NCBI GenBank assembly: GCA_023475345.1
Contig: JAMCWD010000067.1
Location: 1-64,000 of the forward strand
Source: Chloroflexota bacterium
GTDB taxonomy: Bacteria > Vulcanimicrobiota > JAMCWD01
DNA length: 64,000 nt
Direction of reading: 5' to 3'
The notes beneath the pieces were generated by a model that saw only the letters and a list, made by a program, of their open reading frames with translations, made no database searches and was not told where the DNA came from. The position numbers and the translations under genes are program-made. The stretch's first letter is position 1. The number at the start of each line of letters is the position of its first letter. Shown in pieces: positions 43,975 through 53,992 of the stretch.

Positions 43975-44946
43975 TTACTTCACGGAAGCCTTTACCTTGT
44001 CCCGCCAGTAATTCAGAATATCTTCCAGAGTTTTTTCAAACGGGATCTCCGGCTTCCAGCCTGTCAGCTCCCTCAGTTTTGTCGCATCACCAAGCAGGAC
44101 AGGCACATCGGACGGGCGGAGCCTGGAAGGGTCAACTTCGATTTTTATCTTAACCGTGCTCATGGATAAAAGCATATCCAGCAATTCCCGGATCGAATGG
44201 TCCGTCCCGGAGGCTATGTTATATACTTCTCCCGACTCCCCTTTCTCGGTCGCCAGCCAGTAGGCCCTCACGGTATCCCTGACATCGGTGAAATCGCGGC
44301 GGGCTTCCAGGTTGCCTACTCTAATAACGGGTTCCAGGAGGTCTGCTTCTATATCGGCTATCTGCTTTGCAAAGTTGGAGCTTACGAAAACTTCACCGCG
44401 CCTCGGCCCCGTATGATTGAAAGCCCGGGTCCTTATTATCTTCAGGCCGTAGCTCCTGTTGTATTGATATCCCAGGAGATCCTGGGCGACCTTGCTGACC
44501 CCGTAAGGGGACATCGGCCTTAACGGGTTCGTTTCCTTTATGGGGATCTCGTCCGGATAAACCATGCCGTATTCTTCGCTCGAACACGCAAGTTGTATCC
44601 TGGGATTGATCTCAATCTGCCGGACTGCTTCAAAGATGTTGAGTTCGCTTATGACATTGTTTGTTATGGTGTCTGCGGGGGCGTGCCATGACGTGGGGAC
44701 ATAGCTCTGGGCGGCAAGGTGAAAAATATAATCCGGCCGCACATGCTCCAGCATACTCATGACGGACGTGGAATCCTTGAGGTCGCATTCTATTAATTCT
44801 ATCTTGTTTTTTATATGCTCCACGTTATCCATGCGGCTCCGCCAGCGTACCGAGCCGTAAATTCGGGATTCGGGGTGAATTGACATGATATACTCGGCCA
44901 GGTACGGCCCGACAAAACCGGTAATGCCGGTTATAAGCACTTTCAT
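43975..44946 (-). CDS. GDP-mannose 4,6-dehydratase/reductase-family protein
   Basis: 323 residues, extended short-chain dehydrogenase. NAD(P)-binding ITGITGFVGPYLAEYI at the N-terminus, CSSEEYGMVYP, and the catalytic Tyr-Lys pair in YGVSKVAQD. RTRAFNHTGPRRGEVF is close to GDP-mannose 4,6-dehydratase and to Rmd-type reductases; the length fits either. It would make a GDP-linked deoxyhexose precursor. The start is 99 bp downstream of the MsbA-like gene on the same strand. Confidence 0.85.
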   Translation of the reverse strand: MKVLITGITGFVGPYLAEYIMSIHPESRIYGSVRWRSRMDNVEHIKNKIELIECDLKDSTSVMSMLEHVRPDYIFHLAAQSYVPTSWHAPADTITNNVISELNIFEAVRQIEINPRIQLACSSEEYGMVYPDEIPIKETNPLRPMSPYGVSKVAQDLLGYQYNRSYGLKIIRTRAFNHTGPRRGEVFVSSNFAKQIADIEADLLEPVIRVGNLEARRDFTDVRDTVRAYWLATEKGESGEVYNIASGTDHSIRELLDMLLSMSTVKIKIEVDPSRLRPSDVPVLLGDATKLRELTGWKPEIPFEKTLEDILNYWRDKVKASVK

Positions 44947-45045
44947 TTATGAAGCCTCCTTGATTAATAAGAACTCAATAACTGTAATTTTCAAATTCGA
45001 CAACCCGTAACTTCTCCCTTTATAAACCGGCCTGCGCCTGCCATA

Positions 45046-46887
45046 TTAAGCTTCCGACTTAACAAGGTTTTTGTCCTGGCGAAGCTGTGTCTTACAATAT
45101 GCCGCGTAAAGGCCGCCCTTCTTGAACAGGTCATCATGGGTGCCTGCTTCTTCGATGCCGCCGTCTTCGATAACGATTATTTTATGAGCTTTTCTGACCG
45201 TCGAGAGGCGGTGAGCTATAACGATAGTGGTACGGTCTTTCATCAAACGGTCCAGCGCATCCTGTATCAGGGCTTCGGACTGGGTATCGACGCTTGAAGT
45301 GGCCTCGTCGAGGATAAGTATGCGGGGGTCTCTCAAAAGCGCTCTGGCGATTGCAATCCGCTGGCGCTGGCCTCCCGAAAGTGTCATCCCGCGTTCCCCG
45401 ACTATGGTATCGTAGCCGTGGGGCATATCCATTATAAATTCATGCGCATGGGCCGCTATCGCCGCCTGCTCTATCTCTTCCTGAGTTGCATCCAGCTTCC
45501 CGTATAGCAGGTTGTCCCTGATTGTGCCGGAGAACAAAATCGTTTCCTGCGATACTATGCCCAACTGCCTTCTCAGGCTCTTAAGGTTGATATCTTTCAA
45601 ATCATGACCGTCAACCGTAATGACCCCGCCTGTGGGATCGAAAAAACGCGGGATGAGATTTACCGTGGTGGTTTTTCCTGCGCCGCTCCTCCCGACAAGG
45701 GCAAGTATCGTCCCTGCAGGCACATCGAAAGTTAAGTTTTTGATCACCGGGATGCCGGGTTCATATTCGAAAGAAACATCCTTAAATTCTATGCTGCCTT
45801 CTATGCGGCCGGGATCTATCTTGCTTGCGGAATCCGGTTCCTCGGGCGTCGAATCCATGACTTCAAAAATCCGGTTTGCGGAAACGAGGGCCGTCAAAAG
45901 CGACGAATATGTGGATGCAATCTTATTAACAGGGTTCATCGTCATGCTCATGAGCGCCCAGAACATGAACATATCCCCGACCGAAAACTTGCCCCGTATG
46001 ACTTCCAGGCCGCCGTACCATACGGCCACGGCAATGCCCAGGGCGGCAAGAAATTCAACGACCGGAAGCTGCGTTGCATTGAACTGGGTCATCTTCATGA
46101 CATTTGCGTAAAGACTTTCGCTTTCGTTATTGAAGCGCTTGATCTCATGGCCCTCACGCGCAAACCCCTTGGTGATCCTTATGCCGGTAATGGATTCCTG
46201 GAGCCTGCTCATGATATTGGAGGATTGGACCTGCATCCTGTACGCGGCCTGTTTTATATAGAGGCCGAACCTGACCACCGCCACCGATACAAGCGGGCTT
46301 ATTGCAAGTATCAATAAGGTCATCTTCCAGTTAAGCCAGAACATCCACGCCATGGCGCCGATAATTATGATCACGTAATTGATAAAATTGATTAGTTCCA
46401 CTCCCAGGGCGGTGGCGAGGTTCCCCGAATCTACAAGCACCCTTACTATAAGATCTCCCGTCTTGAACCTTTCGACAGTCCTGAGCGGCAAGAATTGTAT
46501 ATGATAAAAAACGTCGTCCCGGATATCTCTGACGGCCTGCTGCATCCCGTACGGCATCAAGTACGCCTGGGCGTACCCGAAAATGCCTTTTGCGAAAACT
46601 ATGATAATAAATCCTATTACTATCGCATTAAATATCCATAACGCGCTTGCGCTGAACTCAAAATTAATAAACGGGATAACGACATGCCTTATGGGGTTCC
46701 CTTTCTCGATGATATTATCTATCAAATATTTGATCATCAAAGGATAAAGCAGCGCCAGGCCGTTTACTATAAGGGTACAGACGAAAGCTATAACAATAGG
46801 CTTCCAGTAAGGGAGCGAATAGTTAATTACGCGCCTCAGCATAACCACGTTCGAATTTTTCGTTATGTGATGAATCATTTTCGCCAT
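45046..46887 (-). CDS. ABC exporter, MsbA-like half-transporter
   Basis: 613 residues, one membrane domain fused to one ATPase. Six membrane helices occupy about 25-340 (IVIAFVCTLIVNGLALLYPL in the first). The ATPase has Walker A GRSGAGKTT, Q-loop IVSQETILFSGTIRDNLLYG, signature LSGGQRQRIAIARALL, Walker B ILILDEATSSVD and H-loop IVIAHRLSTV. Homodimers move lipid A, lipid-linked glycans or other hydrophobic cargo outward. Its position beside sugar-nucleotide and methyltransferase genes suggests a glycolipid cargo. Confidence 0.92.
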   Translation of the reverse strand: MAKMIHHITKNSNVVMLRRVINYSLPYWKPIVIAFVCTLIVNGLALLYPLMIKYLIDNIIEKGNPIRHVVIPFINFEFSASALWIFNAIVIGFIIIVFAKGIFGYAQAYLMPYGMQQAVRDIRDDVFYHIQFLPLRTVERFKTGDLIVRVLVDSGNLATALGVELINFINYVIIIIGAMAWMFWLNWKMTLLILAISPLVSVAVVRFGLYIKQAAYRMQVQSSNIMSRLQESITGIRITKGFAREGHEIKRFNNESESLYANVMKMTQFNATQLPVVEFLAALGIAVAVWYGGLEVIRGKFSVGDMFMFWALMSMTMNPVNKIASTYSSLLTALVSANRIFEVMDSTPEEPDSASKIDPGRIEGSIEFKDVSFEYEPGIPVIKNLTFDVPAGTILALVGRSGAGKTTTVNLIPRFFDPTGGVITVDGHDLKDINLKSLRRQLGIVSQETILFSGTIRDNLLYGKLDATQEEIEQAAIAAHAHEFIMDMPHGYDTIVGERGMTLSGGQRQRIAIARALLRDPRILILDEATSSVDTQSEALIQDALDRLMKDRTTIVIAHRLSTVRKAHKIIVIEDGGIEEAGTHDDLFKKGGLYAAYCKTQLRQDKNLVKSEA

Positions 46888-46987
46888 AATTTCCGCGCTA
46901 AATTCGATGTTAAACGGGGAATACCTTTCTAAATTATAAATGTTGTGCCGAGTCCCGGCACTTTAATCAAACGGGGATTGCCGTGGC

Positions 46988-47713
46988 TTATTCTTTCCTG
47001 CAGAGATAACCCATCCTCACTCCGAAATATGCCAGCACCTTAAATACCGGCCACAAGAATCCGGGGAAGCTCAAATTCTTTATCTCCGAATGAAAAGCCA
47101 CCGGCTTCAATCCTGCATTTATAAGCTCCTTTTTGATTTCATACGGCATGTAGAAATGGGCAAAACCATAATCGGTCCTCCCTTCCTTAGTGGCCTTCAA
47201 ATGCCAGTGATAAGATTCTACATTCAATTTGTTCGGCACCGTTACTGCGACATACCCTCCCTTTTTGCAGACCCTTGCCATCTCGTTCAACGACTGCTGT
47301 CTTTCCGCCTGCTCGGATAAATGCTCAACGACCGAAAAACTCACGACAAGGTCGAATGACTCGTCGGGGAAAGTAAGCTTTTTCATATCCTCGACCTGGA
47401 ACCTGACCTTCGAGCACAGGTCGGGGGCTATCTCAAGCTCTAGTATCTTTTGGGCCGTTTCGATGGACCTGGGGGAAAGATCGACCGCAACCCACTCTTT
47501 TACCTGTGATGCATAAAAAATCTCGTCGATAGGCTCCGAGCACCCTACGTTCAAAACTCTCATATCTTTAAGAGGGAGGCCGTAAAGCATGTACCAGTCG
47601 CTCAACAGCTTCTTTGCAAGATACCAGACTTCTTTTCTATATCCCGAAGCTATGAATTCTTCCGCCCTCTGTTCGTATCGCTCAATTACTTTTCCATCAA
47701 CTTCCTGCGGCAA
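46988..47713 (-). CDS. SAM-dependent methyltransferase
   Basis: 241 residues, class I fold. Motif I is MRVLNVGCSEPIDEIFYAS. VAVDLSPRSIETAQ follows, then FDLVVSFSVVEHLSEQAE, typical of the Methyltransf_11/25 group. The motif I glycine set is partly changed (GCSEP rather than GxGxG), common in glycan methyltransferases. It is about 100 bp upstream of the MsbA-like gene on the same strand, so a sugar or lipid acceptor is likely. Confidence 0.88.
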   Translation of the reverse strand: MPQEVDGKVIERYEQRAEEFIASGYRKEVWYLAKKLLSDWYMLYGLPLKDMRVLNVGCSEPIDEIFYASQVKEWVAVDLSPRSIETAQKILELEIAPDLCSKVRFQVEDMKKLTFPDESFDLVVSFSVVEHLSEQAERQQSLNEMARVCKKGGYVAVTVPNKLNVESYHWHLKATKEGRTDYGFAHFYMPYEIKKELINAGLKPVAFHSEIKNLSFPGFLWPVFKVLAYFGVRMGYLCRKE

Positions 47714-47848
47714 TTATCAGGGCTCCTTTCAATTATTTACAAGTATTTGCAATTCGAAAATAATAAATTTCCGCCCGGTTATTTTAACACATCCCGGAGC
47801 CAGTTGTATTTCTTTTTTTATCAACCATATCCTCTGTAATTTTTCTTT

Positions 47849-48742
47849 ATGTCAATCAATCGTTACCTGCGACGTGCTGAAAGGATTATACGCACATATT
47901 GTGGAATAGCCATTTTCATGAGTTGGATAGAATCCAGGACAGACGAAGAATGGAAAATCGAAACACAGAAACAGTGGGGAAACGACCCCTGTTGTGCTGT
48001 TTATGCCGAAGGCGAAGAGCCAGGAACGGTGCCGTTTTATGACAGGGTTCGGAAATTCCGTTACACCGATTATGCTCCCTGGATGCATGAAGCGATAGGG
48101 TTCGACAGGTACAACGGTAAAAAATTACTTGAAATAGGCTGCGGCATGGGCATCGACCTCATGGAATTTGCAAAAGGGGGAGCAGCCGTTACAGGCATCG
48201 ACCTGACGCGGGAACCGCTGGAAATAGCGGGGAAAGGTTTCGAATCTCATTCTCTCAAAGGGGAATTTCACAGGATGGATTCTGAGAAGCTGGAATTTCC
48301 CGACGGATCTTTTGATGTCGTTTACTCTTTCGGCGTCCTCCACCACACGCCCAATACCCAAAAAGCAATCGATGAAGTCCACAGAGTCCTCAAGCCGGGC
48401 GGCGAAGCCATAGTTATGCTTTACTACAAAAATTCGATCCATTACTGGTGGGCCCAGATGTTCATACATGGAGTGCTGAGGCTGAAGCTTTTTCGGATGT
48501 CCCCGGATGAATTGCTAAGCAGCAATGTTGAAGTATCTCATTCCGGGGCGAAACCCCTGGTAAAAGTGTACAACAAAAAACAGGCGCGGGAACTGTTTAA
48601 AAATTTTTCTTCGACTTCGCTTGAAGTTTACCAGCTCCAGAGATACGAGATCCCCCTTATCAGCAGTTTATTATCAGATGCACAGGTAGAATCGTTAAGC
48701 AGAAAATTCGGCTGGTTCCTCCTCATCAAAGCGGTAAAATGA
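47849..48742 (+). CDS. SAM-dependent methyltransferase
   Basis: 297 residues. Motif I is LLEIGCGMGIDLMEFAK, then VTGIDLTREPLEIA and FDVVYSFGVLHHTPN (His-His rather than Glu-His), followed by EVHRVLKPGGEAIVML. A shorter start at 47918 (MSWIESRTDEEWK) is possible because the first 23 residues look less conserved. It is divergent from the other methyltransferase, with a 135-bp shared promoter region, and it precedes the flippase gene. Confidence 0.88.
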   Translation: MSINRYLRRAERIIRTYCGIAIFMSWIESRTDEEWKIETQKQWGNDPCCAVYAEGEEPGTVPFYDRVRKFRYTDYAPWMHEAIGFDRYNGKKLLEIGCGMGIDLMEFAKGGAAVTGIDLTREPLEIAGKGFESHSLKGEFHRMDSEKLEFPDGSFDVVYSFGVLHHTPNTQKAIDEVHRVLKPGGEAIVMLYYKNSIHYWWAQMFIHGVLRLKLFRMSPDELLSSNVEVSHSGAKPLVKVYNKKQARELFKNFSSTSLEVYQLQRYEIPLISSLLSDAQVESLSRKFGWFLLIKAVK

Positions 48743-48839
48743 AGCGAGTTTTCAAGATCAAAACTTTATTTCATCCGGTAATAAATTTTATATTGCCGCC
48801 GGGATGCTCTGAAGAAAACATGCTGGCGAGTTATATTTC

Positions 48840-50156
48840 ATGAGCTTTTTTAAAAAAGTATCGATGACCCTGGTTACCAAGCTGATCTGCCTGGTAATAG
48901 GGACCGTCTCGGGCATAATAGTGGCCCGCTGGCTGGGGCCTTATGGGAAAGGGATCCTGGCGATAGCAGGCGCAATGACGGGCGCTCTTCTTCAATTCGG
49001 CAACCTGGGGATACCTTCTTCCCTTATATATTACGGTTCCCGCGATCCTGAAAACGTGCCGAAACTGGCCGGGCTTAATTTCTGGATCGCATTGGTGCTG
49101 GGCACATTGCTGGGACTGGTTACTTATTCAATCGTCACCTTCAATCCCCAGTGGCTGGGAAAGGTGCCGTTCAATATTTTCGTTTTCGCGTTATTACTCG
49201 TCCCGTTTCAATTTTTTAACCAGCTTTACCAGAACCTGCTCCTTGCCGTCCAGAGGATTTTCACTTTCAACATTTTCATCCTGATAGAAACTGTACTTTT
49301 CCTCGTTATGGCGGTAACGGTGGTCGTACTTTTGAAAAAGGGGGCGCTGGCCATAATCCTGGGCCAGTTCAGCATCGCGGTCCTCCTGGCGTGGGGATAT
49401 TACCTGGCCGTGAGGAGCTTTTCAAAGATAGATCTCATCCCGGATTTCGACCTGCTGAAAAAATTGATAACCTACGGCCTGATTTTTTATGTAAACAACT
49501 TCCTTGCATACCTGCTTTTGCGATCGGACTTATTCCTGGTCAACTATTTCAGGAACACCAGCGAGGCGGGCATTTATTCGATAAGCGCAACTTTCGCCGA
49601 TATGCTTACACTTACTCCACAGACCATAGGGATGATCCTCTTCCCGACGCTTTCGGCAGCCCGGCCCGAAGAAAGGGCCGGATACACCGCCAAGGTTCAC
49701 AGGTTCACGGTATTGCTGATGCTGTGCTTATGCGTAATTTCGGCATTCATCGCACAACCGCTCATAGTGCTGTTATACGGGAACGCATTCGCCGCGGCAG
49801 GGCCGCCGATACTGTGGCTTCTGCCGGGGATCTTCTTCCTCTCTCTTGAAACTATTTTCGCCATGTACTACGCTTCGGAATACCTGCCCGCATTCGTCCC
49901 GATTTCATGGGCCGTATCGCTGGCTTTAAACGTGGGTCTGAACATCGTCCTTATCCCGAAAATAGGAATAATCGGGGCGGCTATTACATCTTCAATTGCA
50001 TATACACTGGTGTTCGTTGTATTGATTACCCAGTTCATGAGGAAAACAAAAACGCCGCTGAGAGAACTTTTCATCCTCCGTCGCGGCGAATTCAAAGAGA
50101 TTATCGATGGAATCAAAAGCTTCAAGCCCGCCGGTAAACAGCCTGACCAGGCTTAA
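48840..50156 (+). CDS. Wzx-like polysaccharide flippase
   Basis: 438 residues, about 12-14 membrane helices throughout, matching the polysaccharide-biosynthesis (MOP superfamily) family. The N-terminus VTKLICLVIGTVSGIIVARW and LRSDLFLVNYFRNTSEAGIY near the middle are typical. It moves undecaprenyl-linked oligosaccharide to the periplasmic side. The C-terminus is short and charged (SFKPAGKQPDQA). It is convergent with the small DUF5989 gene, 3 bp apart. Confidence 0.92.
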   Translation: MSFFKKVSMTLVTKLICLVIGTVSGIIVARWLGPYGKGILAIAGAMTGALLQFGNLGIPSSLIYYGSRDPENVPKLAGLNFWIALVLGTLLGLVTYSIVTFNPQWLGKVPFNIFVFALLLVPFQFFNQLYQNLLLAVQRIFTFNIFILIETVLFLVMAVTVVVLLKKGALAIILGQFSIAVLLAWGYYLAVRSFSKIDLIPDFDLLKKLITYGLIFYVNNFLAYLLLRSDLFLVNYFRNTSEAGIYSISATFADMLTLTPQTIGMILFPTLSAARPEERAGYTAKVHRFTVLLMLCLCVISAFIAQPLIVLLYGNAFAAAGPPILWLLPGIFFLSLETIFAMYYASEYLPAFVPISWAVSLALNVGLNIVLIPKIGIIGAAITSSIAYTLVFVVLITQFMRKTKTPLRELFILRRGEFKEIIDGIKSFKPAGKQPDQA

Positions 50157-50159
50157 TTA

Positions 50160-50309
50160 TCAGAACAGCGTATATATGAACGGGCCGAGTACCGAGCTTT
50201 CTGCAAAGACTATGATGAGACCCAGGATGATTAACATAATGATAATGGGAGCAATCCACCACTTCTTTCTTTCTTTCAGATAAGCCCAGTATTCCTTAAA
50301 AAATCCCAC
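50160..50309 (-). CDS. DUF5989-like small membrane protein
   Basis: 49 residues, easily overlooked. It starts at GTG 50309 behind AGGAGGAG, which overlaps the SxtJ stop. A basic aromatic N-terminus (FFKEYWAYLKERKKWW) leads into one membrane helix and ends ESSVLGPFIYTLF. This layout and the final FIYTLF are characteristic of the DUF5989 family, which typically sits beside SxtJ and a carbamoyltransferase. Role unknown; probably a small partner of the SxtJ membrane protein. Confidence 0.82.
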   Translation of the reverse strand: MGFFKEYWAYLKERKKWWIAPIIIMLIILGLIIVFAESSVLGPFIYTLF

Positions 50310-50321
50310 TGATAACTCCTC

Positions 50322-50714
50322 CTAGAATTGATGCTTATATCTTGATGGCTCTATCCCTGCATGTTCTCTTTTTATCCAGTATGATTTCGTGCCGGGATCG
50401 AATTTAAGCTTCAACGGGTCGTGGTTGAAAAGCCTGTAAACGATTGCTATAGGCGTTACTACCAGATAAAACATGATAAACATGATTACCGATGTCATGA
50501 TGGTTCCGATAAAATGCGCAAAAGCCATCCAGCCACTCCTGACCGGGCCGAGCAAGCCGGGGATTAAAAGCCCCGAAATGATAAGCAGCGCTCCAAAGGC
50601 GGCGATATACGGCCAGAAAGATTTTTCCCTCCAGTAAAGCAGCGCTCCTAATAATATAAAGGCAGCCCCGAGAACAAGGCCGAATTTCCTGTTTTCGCTT
50701 CGCTCGTTTTTCAT
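50322..50714 (-). CDS. SxtJ-family membrane protein
   Basis: 130 residues from ATG 50714; the same frame continues upstream to 50855 but that part lies over the carbamoyltransferase coding region. Helices at about 11-26, 31-54 and 66-93 (FGLVLGAAFILLGALLYWRE is the first). The end has RLFNHDPLKLKFDPGTKSYW, typical of SxtJ family proteins. The start is 13 bp after the carbamoyltransferase stop, so the two and DUF5989 form one operon. Function of SxtJ is not established. Confidence 0.85.
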   Translation of the reverse strand: MKNERSENRKFGLVLGAAFILLGALLYWREKSFWPYIAAFGALLIISGLLIPGLLGPVRSGWMAFAHFIGTIMTSVIMFIMFYLVVTPIAIVYRLFNHDPLKLKFDPGTKSYWIKREHAGIEPSRYKHQF

Positions 50715-50727
50715 AATATTTCTTTCT

Positions 50728-52545
50728 TCAATCGGGCGGGAATTCCCGCTTCCAATCTTTATCCTCAGCAAGAACCGGCTGGGCCTTCTTGTCCAGGAGA
50801 TAATTTCCCAGAAGGAGATAATCCATCTCCGTCCGCATGAAACAGCGGTACGCATCTTCCGGCGAGCATACTATCGGCTCGCCGCGCACGTTGAACGATG
50901 TATTGATTATCACCGGGCAGCCGTATTTTTTATCGAACGCGGAGATCATATCGTAATAAAGCGGGTTCGTCTCACGGTGGACCGTCTGAACCCTGGCGGA
51001 ATAATCAACATGAGTAATCGCTGGGATCGATGACCTGAGGACGTTGAGCTTGTCTATGCCGAAAAGGCCCCTCTCCTCTTCGCTCATCTTTCGGCAATGC
51101 TTTTCTCTGACGTTGGAAACAAGGAGCATATACGGGCTTGCACAACTCATATCGAACCACTCGGAAATCTTATCAGAAAGGACCGAGGGGGCAAAAGGCC
51201 TGAAGCTCTCCCTGTACTTGATCTTCAGGTTCATGATCGACTGCATTCTGGGGCTCCTGGCGTCGCCGATTATAGATCTTGCGCCAAGCGCCCTGGGGCC
51301 GAATTCCATGCGCCCGTTGAACCAGCCTATAACGTTTTCACCTGCTATCAAGTCCGCTATAACTCCGGGGATTTCTTCATCCGAAAACCGCCTGTACGGG
51401 AGGCCGTTGTCTTCAAGATATTTTAGTATCGGGCCGTTATTATACCGGGGACCGAGGAAAGAACCTTTTTGAAAATCCGATTTTTCATCGGCGATGCGTT
51501 CTTTGCCCAGGTAATGATGCCACGCGATAAGGGCGGCTCCCATCGCTCCGCCCGCATCGCCGGATGCGGGCTGGATCCATAATCTTTCAAAAGGCCCGTC
51601 GCGCAGGATACGGCTGTTGCCGACACAGTTAAGCGCCACGCCGCCTGCAAGGCACAGGTTCTTCATGCCTGTTTCGTTGTGGACATGGCGGGCCATCCTC
51701 AGCATTATCTCCTCGGTAACTTCCTGGACCGAACGGGCTATATCCATATAATGCTGCGACATTTTGGATTCCGGCTTCCGGGGAGGCGCGCCGAAAAGCT
51801 TTTCAAACTTCTTATTAATCATCCTGAGGCCGGTACAATAATCGAAATATTCCATGTTAAGCCTGAAGGAGCCGTCTTCTTTGAGATCGACAAGCTCTTT
51901 CAAAATCAGCTTAACATATTTCGGCTCCCCATAAGGCGCGAGGCCCATCAACTTGTATTCTCCAGAATTGACTTTGAAGCCGGTGTAGTACGTGAACGCC
52001 GAATAAAGCAGGCCCGGCGAATGAGGGAATTTCAGCTCGGCCATAAGCTCCAGCCTGTTGCCTTTCCCGATGCCGTATGATGCGGTTGACCACTCCCCTA
52101 CCCCGTCGAGCGTCAGTATGGCGGCCTCGTTGAACGGGGACGGGAAGAAAGCCGATGCCGCATGGGATTCGTGGTGTTCCGGGAAAAGGATCTCGCCTTT
52201 AAAATCAAGTTCCTTCCTGATGATCTTTTCGAGATGGAGCTTCTGCTTGACCCACAAAGGGACGGCCTTTATGAAAGATGCGAAACCCCCCGGTGCAAAG
52301 GCGAGATATGTTTCGAGGATCCTTTCGAATTTCAAAAGCGGCTTGTCGTAGAAAACGACAATGTCGGGACCTTTCCCGCTTATCCCGCCTTCTTCAAGGC
52401 AATAGCGGACGGCATTTACAGGGAAGCTGAAATCATGCTTTTTGCGGGTGAACCGCTCTTCCTGCGCGGCGGCGATAATCTCGCCGTCCGTAACGAGACA
52501 TGCCGCGCTGTCGTGATAAAAAGCAGAAATGCCAAGGATGTTCAT
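50728..52545 (-). CDS. NodU/TobZ-family carbamoyltransferase
   Basis: 605 residues. The N-terminal Kae1-like domain opens MNILGISAFYHDSAACLVTD with IIAAAQEERFTRKKHDFSFP and the metal-binding EHHESHAASAFF. The C-terminal domain has GRMEFGPRALGARSII and FNVRGEPIVCSPEDAYRCF. It transfers a carbamoyl group from carbamoyl phosphate, through carbamoyl-adenylate, to a hydroxyl group. In this context the acceptor is probably a sugar of the surface glycan. It is followed by SxtJ and DUF5989 genes and divergent from two SGNH-like genes. Confidence 0.93.
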   Translation of the reverse strand: MNILGISAFYHDSAACLVTDGEIIAAAQEERFTRKKHDFSFPVNAVRYCLEEGGISGKGPDIVVFYDKPLLKFERILETYLAFAPGGFASFIKAVPLWVKQKLHLEKIIRKELDFKGEILFPEHHESHAASAFFPSPFNEAAILTLDGVGEWSTASYGIGKGNRLELMAELKFPHSPGLLYSAFTYYTGFKVNSGEYKLMGLAPYGEPKYVKLILKELVDLKEDGSFRLNMEYFDYCTGLRMINKKFEKLFGAPPRKPESKMSQHYMDIARSVQEVTEEIMLRMARHVHNETGMKNLCLAGGVALNCVGNSRILRDGPFERLWIQPASGDAGGAMGAALIAWHHYLGKERIADEKSDFQKGSFLGPRYNNGPILKYLEDNGLPYRRFSDEEIPGVIADLIAGENVIGWFNGRMEFGPRALGARSIIGDARSPRMQSIMNLKIKYRESFRPFAPSVLSDKISEWFDMSCASPYMLLVSNVREKHCRKMSEEERGLFGIDKLNVLRSSIPAITHVDYSARVQTVHRETNPLYYDMISAFDKKYGCPVIINTSFNVRGEPIVCSPEDAYRCFMRTEMDYLLLGNYLLDKKAQPVLAEDKDWKREFPPD

Positions 52546-52779
52546 TTATCGAACACATTCCTCCTGTTGTGCAATATTATATTCGATTTTTTTCCATAAA
52601 GTCCAGAACATAATAATATTTAAAATCAGCTTTGGACCCGGCATGTAATTTTCCGCCGGGAAAAAGTTGTATTTTATCTTGGTTGAGTGTTATCATTTTA
52701 CAAGGACAAATTTTTCGAGCATTGAAATTTGTCGGTATAAGCGGGGTTTGAGATTTGAGTCTCATCGAGAAAGTCAAAC

Positions 52780-53985
52780 ATGAAAGAGCCGAATAACTCA
52801 AGCGTCGATACCGGCTCCGATTCGACGGTGAAACAGCATCCCGGCAATACGAACAGGCGCTTGAACGGCGCAAAAAAACCGGGCTTTTTTATCATTACCG
52901 TTTTCCTGCTGATAACTATCGCCGCGCTGCTATACCTTGGCTCGATAATTTACCGGACTAACCTTCTCCGAAACAAAATCCATCTCATCTGGAGTTCGAA
53001 AAATTATACCTACGACCGGGATCTGGGATTCGCCCCGAAACCTGGGACATCGAGCGACATATACGGCGTACCCGTTTGCTATGATGACGAGGGCTTCAGA
53101 ATACCGGAAGGAGCAGGTCTTAACACTCCGAAAAAACGGCCGCTGGTATTGGCTCTTGGGGACTCGTTTACTTACGGAGATATGTGCCCTGCGGAAAACA
53201 CCTTCCCGCACATCGCCGGCAAGAAGCTGAACGGCACGACGCTGAACGCCGGGGGATGCAGCTACGGCCTGTCACAGATGCTCCTGCTCGCAAAAAAACT
53301 GATACCCGAATACAAGCCCGACTATGTCCTGGCCCAGTATTCGCCCTGGCTTGCGGAAAGATCAATGACCCCTTTCGGCACGGACACCTTTTGCATCCTC
53401 ACAAACCCTTACTTTGCAAAATCTGGAAACGGCGGAATCTTTATTTACCCGGTGGTTTTCAAAAGCAAAATTTTCGATCTCCCTTTGAAAAAATATGTCG
53501 AAAATCCCGGGAAGAACGGATGGCTTTCATTCCTTATAAATGTCGGCATCCCGCTTTATACCGCTGAAGATATAAACATGTTAAAATACAACATCGCACG
53601 CTTTACCGGCAAAATTCCCGCGCCGTACTCCGACCGGGATAAAATCGTAAAGTACACTTACGAAGAGATGGAAAAGTTGTGCGAACAAAACGGCTCAAAG
53701 CTTGTAATAGTTATGCTTGGCGCTTATTCCATTGCAATCAGGCCGGACGAACTCCCCCGACCCGAACTGAAAATATTGAAAGGCTTGAACGGCCCTGTGC
53801 TGGTTGACGCAATTACACCGTTATACGGCAGGCTCGGCGAGAAATCCGGCGAAGCTTACCGGAAGGAGTATTGTAGCTGGGTCGATAACCCGCCGAGATG
53901 CGTGGATGAGCATCCGAATAAGCTCGCGCATGAAATAATCGCCGAAAAAATAGTTAAAACAATAACCGGGGTCAAGGAGCCTTGA
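52780..53985 (+). CDS. Membrane-anchored SGNH/GDSL-like hydrolase
   Basis: 401 residues. A short polar cytoplasmic N-terminus is followed by one membrane helix (about 36-56). The periplasmic domain has the nucleophile motif LALGDSFTYGD with Ser129, then a block-II-like glycine in LNAGGCSYGLSQM and the C-terminal DEHPNKLAHEIIAE, where Asp and His complete the triad. The family de-O-acetylates or acetylates carbohydrates. It is divergent from the carbamoyltransferase and directly followed by a paralogue. Confidence 0.85.
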   Translation: MKEPNNSSVDTGSDSTVKQHPGNTNRRLNGAKKPGFFIITVFLLITIAALLYLGSIIYRTNLLRNKIHLIWSSKNYTYDRDLGFAPKPGTSSDIYGVPVCYDDEGFRIPEGAGLNTPKKRPLVLALGDSFTYGDMCPAENTFPHIAGKKLNGTTLNAGGCSYGLSQMLLLAKKLIPEYKPDYVLAQYSPWLAERSMTPFGTDTFCILTNPYFAKSGNGGIFIYPVVFKSKIFDLPLKKYVENPGKNGWLSFLINVGIPLYTAEDINMLKYNIARFTGKIPAPYSDRDKIVKYTYEEMEKLCEQNGSKLVIVMLGAYSIAIRPDELPRPELKILKGLNGPVLVDAITPLYGRLGEKSGEAYRKEYCSWVDNPPRCVDEHPNKLAHEIIAEKIVKTITGVKEP

Positions 53986-53992
53986 ACCTGAG

